Shown here one piece after another: positions 11,411-25,931 of a stretch of 64,000 nucleotides of DNA. The notes beneath the pieces were generated by a model. The model was given only the letters and a program-made list of their open reading frames with translations. It did not search any database and was not told the DNA's origin. This stretch comes from Rhynchopus sp. YZ270_cl-10. Lineage: Eukaryota; Euglenozoa; Diplonemea; Diplonemida; Diplonemidae. A program made the position numbers and the translations under genes. The stretch is from positions 1,116,001 to 1,180,000 of the forward strand of contig OZ037842.1 in NCBI GenBank assembly GCA_964035575.1, written 5' to 3'. Within the stretch, counting starts at the first letter, position 1, and every line of letters starts with the position of its first letter.

Positions 11411-12094
11411 AATGCCAGGGAGCTTTTTTTTCCCCCCCTTTGCAAAACATGTCTCTCTTCCGACTTCCTTTCCTGACCGTTCTTTCCGACTTTTTTTTTT
11501 AAATGATGTGGATTGTGAATGTCATTTCTCATCTTTTACGCGGCTTCTTCGCTTCCCGCAACGAAAGTGGCAAAATAGGGGTGTGCACGAGAGGCACATG
11601 CACCAAACAGCGTTTTTTTTTTTTAAATTGTGCAACTACCCCCTACTCCAGGAGGCTGTCGATGACTGTCAATCAACAAAACGAAAAACCTTTCAGCAAA
11701 AGCGTTTTTGGAATGGAATATCCTTGGTGTAAAAAAAATTGTTAGTGTACATACAGCGAAAAGAACACACTTTTTTTCTTTTTGGCTGATGTCCGAGGCG
11801 TCTTTAAATAAAAATACAGTGCGCGTTATGAACAGAGAAGTACCACCCCCCCCACTATGTAACCCCCCCCTTTCCCCCCTCCCCTCTTCCCGTTATCTGT
11901 ATCTGTCGTGTCCCCGAATAATTGGCACAGACACTCATGAACAAAAAAAGCGTGGTCTCCCCCCCTCCGTCCTATTTTTTTTATATTTCTTTCTTGTCTT
12001 CTAAGAAAGATGGGAACATTTTTTGTTGATCCACCATATATCAATTTATTGATTGCATAATATTATGATGAAAATACTTTCTTGGTAACCATTT

Positions 12095-12210
12095 TGGGTG
12101 ATCTATGAACGGGGAGAGATTTTTTCACTAGCTCTCAGTAGGCTCTCACAGACTCTCACAAGCTCTCACAGCCTGTTACGTGTCTCACGGAGACGATCAT
12201 AGATCACCCA
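12095..12210. mobile_element. 116-bp MITE with 14-bp TIRs and CATTT target duplication
   Basis: Perfect 14-bp terminal inverted repeats TGGGTGATCTATGA and TCATAGATCACCCA enclose four to five CTCTCACA-like direct units. The pentamer CATTT flanks both sides (12090-12094 and 12211-12215), as expected of a 5-bp target duplication. No coding capacity, so it is a non-autonomous DNA element. A related end (CCCCGTTCATAGATCACCCA) occurs at 29561-29580. The internal CTCTCAC units may be arms of a longer imperfect hairpin. Confidence 0.75.
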
Positions 12211-12261
12211 CATTTCTTGGGTATGCTAATAAAATGCTCTCTGGAGGTTGACAGCACGCGG

Positions 12262-12309
12262 AGAACCCGTGAGGCGTTTGCACTTTCAACTTCTCTTTTT
12301 TTTTTTTCG
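12262..12309 (+). repeat. Family A-like tail
   Basis: GAACCCGTGAGGCGTTTGCA, then ctttcaacttctc, then T run: the 3' two thirds of a family A element without a clear hairpin head. It ends about 110 bp before the next gene's ATG. Confidence 0.6.
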
Positions 12310-12421
12310 AAGCTTTTAACCGCAAGCTACCTCAGATATGATGTGAACAATAAACACCCTCTCCACAGGTGGAGGTAAGGGGGAGTGGGTTGAGGGGGAG
12401 GGGGAGGGGGAAGCTTGCAAG

Positions 12422-14005
12422 ATGGCGTTCCACCAATCGAAGCAGCTGCTGGCAATGCAGTCGCGATGCCGCACACCGGTATGACCCCATTCCCGTCTTG
12501 CCAGGCCTTCTTCAAAGAGAATACGCTGATGGACAAACCTTTCAAACCGAATTCTTATTACAATTCGCCATAATTTGAACAAACCGTTTTCAATATTTTC
12601 ACACGAAAATGGAGGGGGAATGCTTTCAAAAAATAGGGCATTCTTTGAGCAGGTGGTGTAGAGGGTATTTGGGTTTGTATTTTGTTTTATACACTAATTT
12701 GAATGAGATTTTATTAACCGTTGATAATTATGCCGGTAGAGTATTCCGGAAAGTGAAAAAGAGGATTTGTCATTGCAAAATCCGGGGTTATCATTGATTG
12801 GCATTACGTCAATGTGAGTAGCATCCTATTTTCTTGTCTTATTCTCCGCTTTGACCATAAAAGGATGTTTTTGCCGCCACTACTGTCATCAGGTGCTTTT
12901 CATCTTTCAAATGTTCTGTGGTTCTTTTCTTTCCTTTTTCTTGCCATTCCCTCTCGCATCCCCTGCTACCACTTACAGGATTTTCTCATCGGTCGAAGAA
13001 ATGCGGACCTGAACAACCCAGTAAACAAGCGGTTCCACGCACGTCCATCTCCTTTGAGGGGAATAACCGGACCAGGTATTGTCCCACATTCACATTTTCT
13101 CTTTTTTTTTTTTTTTCTCGCGGTAAATGTTCTTTCAAGGTTTAGAATTGACTCAGCACGGAAACTTTTTTTCCCTCATAATTTACCTTTCTGCAGCCAT
13201 AAAGTTGGTGCGATATGGAAAGCGACATTGTTTTGAGAGGCTTAGTTCCATTGTATCAACTTATTTTCAAAGGGGTCTGTACGTTACCCTGATGGTTTGG
13301 TTATTCGGCTTGCCAACCTTTATAACGCCCTTTTGTGACCATACGCGACTTCTGTTCAACATAAATAAATGCCCTTTCGTGCCACACCCCTCCATACCAG
13401 TAAGAGTACACGAGGAGGACAGATGGGACACCTTCGGAAACCCACGCTACACAACCACCTTTGGGGTGAAGGGTATGGCGAATATGCGTCCGCCGCTGTT
13501 TCACATCTCGCTCTGGAAGTGGAAGAACGTGCGGGAGTTGGGTCTAACCGGTATCCATATGCCTCGTTTGTACTACGGACGCTGGAGTGGGAGTGCAACG
13601 TTTCACTGTCCACCGCATTTGATGGTGTCGCCGAACCACCGGCCGATGACTGAATTCCCAGATATGAAAACACCAGAGTACCACCCGTGGATGGCGTTCC
13701 CGAATGTGAGACATAAGGCACCGATTGAGAACGTTCCGGATATCGCAGTGAAGTTTGCTGAGGACCGTGCCAGCAAGCTTGAGGTGCTCCGTTTCACGCT
13801 TGCAGCGTCGAACTTCAAAATCCACACCCGAGCCAAGTTCGAATCGCGAGGTGGAAATGTCTGGCGTGGTGGACGCACAGAGCACATCTCCGGCACCGCC
13901 CCCTCTCCTCTCTGGCAATTCGCCGCAGATACAAAGGGAGGTGCCCTGTTCACGGACGGCGCCCCCCCGGGTACCTTCCCCAGGGCTGGCGATCACAGGG
14001 ATTAG
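12422..14005 (+). CDS. Basic, probably mitochondrial protein of unknown function, 252 aa, three exons
   Basis: I do not recognise the family. Predicted exons are 12422-12478, 12979-13075 and 13401-14005. Donors are GTATGA and GTATTG, acceptors CAG, and the phases (0, then 1) give one open frame of 759 bases. The first exon encodes MAFHQSKQLLAMQSRCRTP, which has no acidic residue and several Arg/Lys/Gln, typical of a mitochondrial presequence. The main exon encodes Trp-, Pro- and His-rich sequence (for example LFHISLWKWKNVRELG and MVSPNHRPMTEFPDM) with no membrane segment. Length and composition would suit a lineage-specific mitoribosomal or respiratory-complex subunit, but that is inference. 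The second and third exons are well supported. The first exon is the best candidate among the upstream options; an alternative is an unspliced start at 12865. Confidence 0.6.
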
Positions 14006-14327
14006 ATGTATTCTATGGGTTTGGGGGGTGAGGGGGGAGGGACCAAGAAAGAACGCTACATATTTTAAAAGAAAATGGCAAAATATATTTTCCAAGATGC
14101 CTTCAGACTCTACCTTTTTTGCACAACCTGGGGGGATTCACCAGGCGTTTCCAATGCAAGCACTGCGCACCATTGTATCCATTATACAGACAGGGGGTAT
14201 TGGGAGGCGGGTTGCTTTTATTGTCAAACCTGTGTCCGCACTTATATTCTTTTTTTCCCCTTTCGACACGATACACAAGACATAGCTCCCTTAGCAAGAG
14301 TACGGCAGTTTTCGGTTCGAGGAGGCA

Positions 14328-17974
<3,647 letters not shown>

Positions 17975-18512
17975 GATGTGTAATTCTGTATAACACCGAA
18001 AAATAATCTGATTTTTTTTTTTAAAGGCGAGAACGGAAGAGAAGAGAAGAGAAGAGAACGAGAGCAAAGTACAATCACCCCGTTTCAATAATCTGCGACA
18101 GCATTGCCTGTTGTTTTGCGTAGTATTGTCAGGTTCTGGCCGCGCGGGGTACCGCACCGTTTTTGTTTTTATTTCCGCAAACCCGCCGCTCGGCAATAAA
18201 AGTGCAATTGCGGCACCCCGCACGGTCGGAACCGCAAGGGAAATGTATTGCTGTGTTCCGATATTTTATTCGAAAAAAAAAAATTTTTTTTTTGTAAGGT
18301 GGCGCTGAGGTAAAACGACCGCTTTCAATCGGTGGGAAAGCTCGGAATGTAACTTTCCCCCCGAGAATTTTTTTTTCTTCTGACTATGACATTCAGGGGG
18401 GAAAATCCCAAAGTTTAGCAAAAAGGCCTGCCCTCCTCCCTCATTGGTAAAACGGACAGACCTGTCTTATGGGTTTCACGTGGTCATCAAAGTGATATCC
18501 GTACATATTTTA

Positions 18513-18555
18513 GATGTGTATGCACGCGAAGCATATTTATCTTCCAACTTTGTTT
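18513..18555 (+). repeat. Family G repeat
   Basis: GATGTGTATGCACGCGAAGC followed by atatttatcttccaactttg. Aligns with 11354 and 19513. Confidence 0.65.
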
Positions 18556-18621
18556 TAGATATGCGTTATATGTGTTTTTTTTTTTTTTTCTTTTTCCACC
18601 CCGGTGCATTGATAATGCGCG

Positions 18622-18667
18622 AAGGTACACAGTCACAGGGCTTTGTATTTCAAATCAATCTTTTTTA
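18622..18667 (+). repeat. Family C repeat, 3' part only
   Basis: GAAGGTACACAGTCACAGGG, then ctttgtatttcaaatcaat and a T run. It abuts a family B copy at 18682. Confidence 0.65.
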
Positions 18668-18681
18668 AGATGAATGTGATC

Positions 18682-18737
18682 AAAGGTGACTGAGCATGAG
18701 AGGCTTAGGTTCATCTGATAAACTTTTCTTTTCTTTT
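18682..18737 (+). repeat. Family B repeat
   Basis: AAAGGTGACTGAGCATGAGA, GGCTTAGGTTCATCTGATAA and ACTTTTCTTTTC: a near-complete copy. Confidence 0.8.
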
Positions 18738-19144
18738 TGTGACCGTGAGACCTGACCCATCTTTGCAAAGGTAAGTCACCATTCAAATCGAGGTTTAGGT
18801 TTATCTTTATTGTACCAACTTTTTCCTCCTTTTTTTTACGTTTCAAAAAAATAATAATAAACAATGAAAAGAGCGTTTTTTGACAAAAAACCAACTCTCT
18901 CCCATTGCCACCCCATTTCCCTTCCCCTTAATCAGATTTTCCCTTAAAAAGCTTTATCTTTCTTATTTTTAAAAGGTGACTTACGATCATCTTACCTTAA
19001 AATATGCTGTATGTGGTTCTCGAGATGTTCAGCTCGTCCTTTTCTAGGGGGGTTTTATTGTGGAGTTTTGGGGGGGTTTTTTTTTTGTCCCATTTTCTAT
19101 TTCCCCTTTCCCTCATATCTTATCAGGTTTGTCTAAATAAAAAT

Positions 19145-19220
19145 TGCGTGGAGTTCACACGAAAAAAAAGCGAGGTGTCTACACGTCATCAATTTTTCAA
19201 AAAAAACAAAAAAAAAAACA
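19145..19220 (+). repeat. Family D repeat
   Basis: GCGTGGAGTTCACACG, an A run, GCGAGGTGTCTACACGTCAT, then caatttttcaaaaaa. The copy at 45898-45972 has the same order (GCGTGGAGCTTACACG ... GCGAGGTGACTACAGG). Family D ends in an A run, unlike A, B, C and G. Confidence 0.65.
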
Positions 19221-20947
19221 CAAAAAAAACGCTCCGTTTTTCGTCCCACACCCCTTTTTCTCCCCAGAGAATAGGTGGATTTTCTTCACGGTAAAATCCA
19301 AAAATAATGTACCAATATTCTGCAAGTCTTCTTGCAAAAAAAATGCGTGTATAAGAAATAGAGAGAGCTTCTGAAGCAATGGTGAATTCTTAATTGGGTC
19401 GGGAAGGGGGGGAGGGAACGCCTTTTATCACATTTAAGAAAGTTAGGAACATTTTTTTGTCTCTTCGTATGCTATCAATTTATTGAATGTGCGTATGTTG
19501 AAATACATTTAAGGATGTGTATGCACAGGCATATTTATCTCTCAACTTTTCATTCTTTTAAAACGTGACCAAAGCGAGTGATATTTTGATCCCTTTGTGA
19601 TTCCAATATGCACCATTTATAATAGGGTATTAGCAGCCCTATCAAAAGAAAAAAAATAAGGGAGTCAGGTGATGATGGGGGGGTGTGTCAAATGACACTC
19701 CCTTGCGTTTTTTTTCAAAAAAAAATTCCCCATTTCGTTTCTTTCAAAGTTGGGTTCGATACAAAAAAAAAAAAAAAAAGGTGTGTGGAACTCATCACTT
19801 ACACTTGGTCCCCTGCAGAGTGGGTTGGGTTTGTGTGTTGCTGTGTTGAAAGCAAGTAAAAATGGGTAGTGAGCTAAGAACGGCACATTGCCCATATACT
19901 GCTGATGGGGTTCTACTGTCACTTCGCGTGAAATGCTGTCACATCTGCTACTGTGGTGCTGACATCCTGGGTCCACCTCATTGGTGTCTGCAGTCATAAA
20001 GCTACTGTTTTTATTAAAAAGTAGTTCTCACTTAAATTAACGTACCTGCTGGCTTTTTGTTTAATTCATACAAAAGTAGACGCAAATCAGCAGGTTATCA
20101 AAAAAAAGGTAATTTCTTTTGAGGATGATTTGCATCTATACCTTTGAAATTCATTAGCCTTCGGGCGACTTTGTTGTACAGAACCCGTCCTCGGACAGGG
20201 TGATTGTCGAAACTACAAAAAAGAAATACATAATGTGATGTAAGAACCGATGTTTGATTTTTAGGTGATAGTCGCATTCTCCATTTTGAACGCCACTATG
20301 ACACACTGTGTTTTAAAAAAAAATTAAAGAAGGGAAAAAAAAAATGGCACAAAAAAACCCTCCCCTTTTTTCTTTCCTAATGCCCCTTACTTTGCATTGC
20401 TCGTTAAAGTAAATCAGGCAAATTTTCTTTTTGCCTAGGTTTTGTTTGAAAGTTTCTGGAAAATACTCACGTGGTGTTCGTTGAAGAGGTATTTTTGGGG
20501 GGGTTTTTTTTTGTTCACGCTCTGACCTGGCGATACAATACAAAAAAAGGGTACAAAACCCACCTTGGAGTGACAGAGAATGTCAATTCCCCAAGCTCCC
20601 CCCTCCCCCATACCCCCCAAAGTCACGATAAAAAAATGCTGTGGCGGATGCTTCCTTCTGGGAGTAACACACTTGAAAGAAATTCGATTTTTTTTTTTTG
20701 GGGGGGGGGTGACATTTGTTTTTCTCTTTTCTTTGCGAAGCTTTCATATCAGACAATTTTTATTTCATTCCGGTTCTCCCCCCTTTTGCAATTGAGGTTC
20801 AATAACGAAAAAAAAACAAATAAAAAAACATGGCCTCATATTGTCAACCTATATCCCGAGAGAGAGAACGCTTCACCTATGGAATGCGTGTCTCCTCTGT
20901 CACGGGGGCAAATGATATATAGTTTGGGTTTGTTTGGGTCTTTTTTT

Positions 20948-20998
20948 AGGTACACTGTCTCAATGGGGCTTTGTATTTCAAGACACATTTTTTTTGGG
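20948..20998 (+). repeat. Family C repeat, 3' part
   Basis: GGTACACTGTCTCAATGGGG, then ctttgtatttcaagacacat and a T run. Confidence 0.6.
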
Positions 20999-21103
20999 GG
21001 GTTTTTTTTTTGATGCGCACGAGAGGCACAATCATCTTTCAAAATTTTATCCTTCTCGCAGAAGGTGTTGTACTTTTTTTTTCTTCTCTGTTTCATTTTG
21101 TTA

Positions 21104-21204
21104 AGGTACACCTGTCATGATGTCTGCCATTGTATTTTCAAGACACATTTTAGGTGACCAAGCACTGGGTTTATCTTACCAACACTTTTGTCTCTTTTTT
21201 TTCC
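21104..21204 (+). repeat. Abutting family C tail and family B repeat
   Basis: The C part is AAGGTACACCTGTCATGATG ... ttcaagacacatttt (21104-21151). It is followed immediately by a B copy, TAGGTGACCAAGCACTGGGT ... cttaccaacactttt (21152-21204), which ends TTTTTTTTCCAG. Confidence 0.6.
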
Positions 21205-21388
21205 AGACGTAAACCACGAAATGGGTGTATGACCACACGGTTGGTCCGCCCTGGTCCACCGGTTATGTACCAAGCGTACACTGTCACGAGCGGGCTGTTG
21301 TATTTCAAGCCAACTTTTCCTCGAAGATAACTGAGCACGGGAGGCTGAGGTTTATCTTAACGAGATTTTTTTTTATTTTTTTTTTATT
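21205..21388 (+). repeat. Long family C repeat followed by family B repeat
   Basis: 21205-21320 matches the long C form (ACGAAATGGGTGTATGACC ... GTCACGAGCGGGCTGTTGTA). 21324-21388 is a divergent B copy (GATAACTGAGCACGGGAGGC ... T run). Two more adjacent heads in one orientation show that the modules are placed head to tail. Confidence 0.65.
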
Positions 21389-23238
21389 TTATTTGCGTGC
21401 ATCCTGGCTCCTGAATTCGCTCATTGAGAGTGGCTGCAATTCGCCATTTGTTTTTTTTTTTTCGAAGTTTCGAGAGAAAAGCCTTTTTCCCCCCGCTTCC
21501 CTGCCTATACCACATTCTATTAGAAAGATTAATGTACCCCCTTTGCGAGGAACATTTCATGCCTGCGCCCGACGAACGGTAAGGTGTTTTGTGCATTTTT
21601 TTTTTTTTCCAACTTCTCTTTTCGTCTGGAGAGGCTTTCCACTTTGATAACACATTCCAAAGCGTAGGTTGGAGAGATAGGAAGGAAAATGATAGGTTGC
21701 TACTCCACAATAAGCCTTTCAGATCTTTGAAGAGAATTTTTTAAAAATAAAATGTGGAAGCTCGGGGGGAGGGGTGACTACACATAATCCAGAGCGCAGA
21801 TCTTTACTCCAGCTGGTGTAAAGTGATAGTCGACATAACAAGAAATTCATTCAAAAAACCCCCCAAAAGTTTGCATTGTTTTTGCGAGAGAAAGAAAAGC
21901 CATGAGAACAGTGGTAGTGGTGAGGGGGAGAGAGAGGGAGAGGGGAAGAGAGACTGTCAGGAAAGAAAGCAAAAAAAAAAAAATAGTGGAATTCATCCTC
22001 GGGTGTCTACACTAATACAACCAAGTTTTCAAAAAGGGAAAGACAAAAAAAAGGGTGTAGTTCTTACTATAGTTGGGTGTGGAGAGGAGTGCATTCAGCA
22101 TTTTAAGTTTTTTTTTTTCTTCTCTCCGCCCCCCCTTTTTTTTTGCGATGGTTTGTTTGGTGGTATCCCACTCTAACCACCTCTCACTCTGCCCCATATA
22201 TTCCCCATTTCTTTCTTTCTCTCTCTCTCTCTCTCTCTCTCCCATCCACCTACCCCTCGCAAAAAGTGCAAAATGAAAAAATATAACTTCAAAAAAAAAA
22301 AGCAATAACACTACAATAACCCCATTGTTTTCTTTCTCCCCACCTATTTGTGCTCAACCCCTCCTCATTCCCCCCGCATTTTTTTTTTCCTCCCAAAAAC
22401 CCCCTATGTTCGAACACTATATTGTACCAAAATTGTGAACTTCAGGCGAGGGAAATTGAGTTATTCCTTGACTAAATCATAATGCACAAAGTCATAGTTT
22501 GATTAACGATTTGCGTTCTAGGTGATTGGAGTGGCATGTTCAGTAGGGCCTTCTGTCTGGGAGGATGCGTCTTCTGCTGACCACTTTCCACAATATAAAT
22601 ACAAGCCAGCGTGTGTGAATTTGATCCTAGAAAATCAGCTGATCTCGCAGGACATCTGTTTCTTCCATTGCCGCACAATGTCTTTCCCGGTGGTGTTTTT
22701 TTTATACCAGCGAGGTGGTATGCTGTGACCGAAGCTCTGATCTTCCGCGCACCATGTTTCCGTATCCTAGACCAATTCTTGAGGTCTGAGAACACCTTTG
22801 CGGGATTTGCCTTTATTTGCTTGCTTGGTGCAAGCCTACACAGCTGATGATGTTGTGATCAAGGTGACTAAGCACGCGAGAGCCAACAGAGAACCAAATT
22901 TCCTCAGCCGTCGCCTATGGAGCCGCTGCTGACCCCTAGGTTGCACTTCACAACAGTGTTCCCCTTCTTTATGCACTATCAGCTGTACGCATTGAGTTGG
23001 CACCTCCCTTCGGAGTACGGTTTCTTATTTTTATTATTGTTGCATGCAAAGATGTGTGCGATGGCAGTCAATAAGAACCAGCTAACTTAGCGTTGGTCTA
23101 TGAGACAATATAAAAGTACAAAATTTCGGAGCAAAAAATGCTCCGTCCATTTCGCATCAGTACGTGTACATGGCATGGGTAGAGAGCTGTGGGCTACCGC
23201 TCGTGCCCAGGCGCACAGTACGCTACTTTTTTATTTCA

Positions 23239-23320
23239 AGGTGACTAAGTACGAGATAAACCAAAGAATAATCTAATCAGACTAAGTACGAGAGGCTTAG
23301 GATCATGGCGTGATTCCCCA
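23239..23320 (+). repeat. Family B repeat, partly duplicated
   Basis: AAGGTGACTAAGTACGAGAT occurs first, and ACTAAGTACGAGAGGCTTAG follows 40 bp later, so the head has been duplicated. It lies about 130 bp upstream of the aminotransferase gene. A hairpin CGGAGCA-AAAAA-TGCTCCG is at 23127-23145. Confidence 0.65.
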
Positions 23321-23450
23321 GCCTCCTCTTTGGGCGGTCGGATACATCTTATTGTGTACGCTGGTTAGCGTGGGGTCTGGTAGAACAGGACACGTTCATT
23401 CGGTTCTCTTTACATCTCCTATTCCATCTACAGAACAATAAGACAACACA

Positions 23451-25084
23451 ATGAGCCGCTTTGAGCCCTTGAAGTTCATCTCACAGAGATATGCTGGTAG
23501 GAAGCCTTCTGCCATCCGCAGCATCGTGCAGCAGAACATGGGCATCCCAGGGATGATCAGTCTGGCGGGGGGCCTGCCGAACCCTAGCATGTTCCCGTTC
23601 TCAGCGATGAGCGTGACGGTGGCGGGGAAGGAGCTTTCGATTCCACAGGACCAGGTTAAGGCGGCATTGCAGTATTCTTCGTCCACCGGGATGCCGAAGC
23701 TGAACAAGCAGCTTTCCGACATGATCACCCGGTTCCACAGCCCGCAGAGAGAGGTGAAGCTTTTGGTTGGGACCGGCTCACAGTCGCTTCTTGCGCAAGG
23801 ATTTGATATGCTTCTGAACACAGGAGACACGCTTCTCGTTGAGGCACCGACCTACCCTGGTGCGCTTGCCGCTCTGCAGCCGATCCGCCCAGAGTTCGTG
23901 CCCGTCCAGACAGACCATGAAGGCATCATTCCCTCAAGCCTGCAGGAAATCCTCGAATCCTGGGACGAAGCGAAGATGCAGAAGAAGAAGCCCAAGGTGC
24001 TCTACACCATCCCCACAGGGCAGAACCCCTCCGGCTCGACCATCTCCGAGGAGCGCCGTGTGGCGATCTACAAGCTTGCGCAGGAGCACGACCTCGTCAT
24101 CATGGAGGACGACCCGTACTACTTCCTGCACCTGGGGAAGAGCCAGCCAAAGAGCTTCCTCTCGATGGACACCGACGGGCGTGTCCTGCGTTTCGACTCG
24201 CTGTCGAAGGTGCTGTCATCGGGTATGCGCATCGGGTTCGTGTCGGGCGCACCGGAGTTCATCAACGCGATCGAGATGGACGTGCAGGGCACCTCCCTCC
24301 ACACCTCTAACATCGGACAGGCGCTTGCCTCCACGCTCCTTGAGGAGTGGGGCCCATCAGGATGGGACAACCACGTCAGCGCCGTGAAGGCGTTCTACCT
24401 GCAGAGACGCGATGTCTTCCTTGCTGCCTGCGACAAGCACCTCACAGGGCTTGCGAAGTGGAACGTGCCCGAGGCAGGCATGTTCGTGTGGTTCACCTTC
24501 AACGGCGTGCCTGACACCTTCGAGCTGATCATGAACAAGGCGAAGGAAGAGAAGGTCCTCTTGGTGCCGGGCCAGTCCTTCTTCGCAGACGACGCGCAGT
24601 CGAACGCCTGCAGGGCGTCCTACTCTCTGGTATGTTTTTTTTTTTTGTGGAACGTTGTGGAGTGGGAGGGGGCATGCATTGGGGTGCTAACAATTTATAC
24701 ACTAAATGTGACAGCATGCGTATTCTTTGTGTTTTCTTTTTGTAACTCGCGGGAAATCTGCATCTAGAGGTGCGCGCACTTCCCTTTTTAATTATTTGGT
24801 GTTACCGAAATCCTGTCAGGGACCTGTCAATACTGGGGGGGTGTCATTTTATAATTTCCACCTGATTTTTACTGGGTACTGGCAAAAAGTGTTAAGAAAT
24901 TGTACAGTGGACTCCCCCCTTGTCAGGGACCTGTCAACATCGACACTTTCGGGAACACCATTATTGTAACAATATATTCATCTGATACACCTTATCATTA
25001 ACACTCTTTTTACAGGCATCTGACGAGGACATGGACGAGGCACTGAGCCGTCTTGCAGCACTCATCCGCAACGCGCAGAAGTAG
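23451..25084 (+). CDS. Class I/II PLP aminotransferase, kynurenine/2-aminoadipate type, 415 aa
   Basis: Fold-type I pyridoxal-phosphate transaminase of the KAT/AAD branch (also related to MocR C-domains), which moves an amino group from 2-aminoadipate, kynurenine or an aromatic or branched amino acid to a 2-oxo acid. Exons 23451-24629 and 25016-25084 join in phase 0. Visible motifs: ISLAGGLPNPSMFPF near the start (AGGxP is typical of this branch), GSQSLLAQGFDML (cofactor phosphate region), YTIPTGQNPSG (substrate and PLP contacts), EDDPYYFL, and SLSKVLSSGMRIGF, whose Lys (about residue 252) forms the Schiff base. The C-terminus carries PEAGMFVWF and the small-domain Arg in NACRASYSL. Complete length for the family, with no evident targeting peptide. 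Substrate cannot be fixed from sequence alone. The ATG at 23451 follows ATCTACAG by 18 bases, a possible leader splice acceptor. Confidence 0.93.
24630..25015 (+). repeat. Aminotransferase intron with two GTCAGGGACCTGTCAA units
   Basis: The 386-bp intron (GTATGT...CAG) contains the word GTCAGGGACCTGTCAA twice, at about 24817 and 24921. A related word (ATGTCAGGGATCTGACCC) is at 44437. The word is partly palindromic. No longer shared sequence is visible around it. Confidence 0.5.
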
Positions 25085-25931
25085 AAATGTGTTTGCCTCC
25101 CCCTCCAACGGGAATGAGAGGACGTCAACCGATATCTCCACAACATCGTCGCACGAGGCCATGCCACTGCCGAACATACGTTTTTTTTCCTCTTTTCTTT
25201 CCTTATCTATGAATGCCAACTAAACGTCTTCTGTTTTCTTCTTTTCTCGGGGTTAGGGACTCTTATGATCCACTAAAACCATTTTTAATGGGTGACCACA
25301 CACACGAGGGTTGAGAGTCAACGTTTTTTCCCCCTTTTTTTCTCAGAACACTAAACGCTTGGAACACAGTTACGCCCATACCTATTATTCAAAAAGTAGC
25401 ATACCGTCAGAACAGATGGTATCATGACTCTGCCACTCTTTCCGGATAAGGTGTGTCGTTTGTTACTGCATTCAAGCTTCGGAGGGGACACGCTGGCTTG
25501 TCGATACCAACAAACATCTACCCGGTTTAGACTGTTTGTGCGCATCCTGGCTTTCTTCAGGTACATAGTGGAACCTGTCGTTGTCGCAGTGGGGGGGTTT
25601 TGGGGGTGTGGGATGGCATGGGAAAAATGTATTTATTTGCTCGGACTATACATAATGACACCCAACAAATCATTGCATTGTCGACCAGTAAGGAATGGAA
25701 ACGAAAAAGAAATGAACACCTCCCCAACGCTTCCCGTTTTTCCGTTTGCGGGTTTACAGATCCCCCCCCCACCCCACCCCCACCCCACCGCCCTCATCAG
25801 GTCGCCTTCACAAAACGAGTACTACATTTTTTTATTAAGTCGAAGAAGAGCGTCCCCTGTCTTGCCAGGGTGAACGTTGATCTAAACAAAACAGAGAGGT
25901 AGGGAGTGGGGGGGGGAGAGAGAGAAGCATC
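25085..25931. other. Intergenic, about 850 bp
   Basis: No exon or dispersed repeat of the described families was recognised. It is T-rich with a C-rich run (CCCCCCCCACCCCACCCCCA) near 25764-25790. Confidence 0.5.

Larger units (their letters stand above)
10226..12421. other. Gene-free stretch of 2.2 kb
   Basis: No convincing exon on either strand. The DNA is rich in homopolymer T and A runs. It contains a family G repeat (about 11354-11410), a 116-bp MITE (12095-12210), and a family A-like tail (12262-12309). A G-rich tract with GGGGGAG units lies at 12378-12415, just before the next gene. Confidence 0.55.
17975..23450. other. Gene-free, repeat-rich stretch of 5.5 kb
   Basis: No convincing gene on either strand. 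It is a mosaic of short dispersed repeats in + orientation: families G (18513, 19513), C (18622, 20948, 21104, 21205), B (18682, 21152, 21324, 23239) and D (19145, 21755, 21971), separated by homopolymer runs and a (TC)n tract near 22219-22240. Two stretches look less degenerate than their surroundings: 19790-20000 and 22500-22850. The latter has a 78-codon open frame on + (22611-22847) and a 107-codon one on -. Neither has splice context or a recognisable domain; they could be decayed exons. Confidence 0.5.

Noticed and set aside
12479-12504. A 26-nt intron (GTATGA...CCAG) joining to a short frame AFFKENTLMDKPF
   Set aside because: All other introns here exceed 100 nt, and the resulting 41-residue product stops at once. 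Splicing to 12979 gives a longer, phase-consistent protein. Kept in mind as an alternative.
22130-22250. Functional role for the (TC)n tract
   Set aside because: Simple microsatellite in gene-free DNA with no nearby exon.
22472-22847. Protein-coding gene in the 5.5-kb gene-free stretch
   Set aside because: Short frames on both strands without splice signals, a start context or any recognisable motif; at best a decayed exon.
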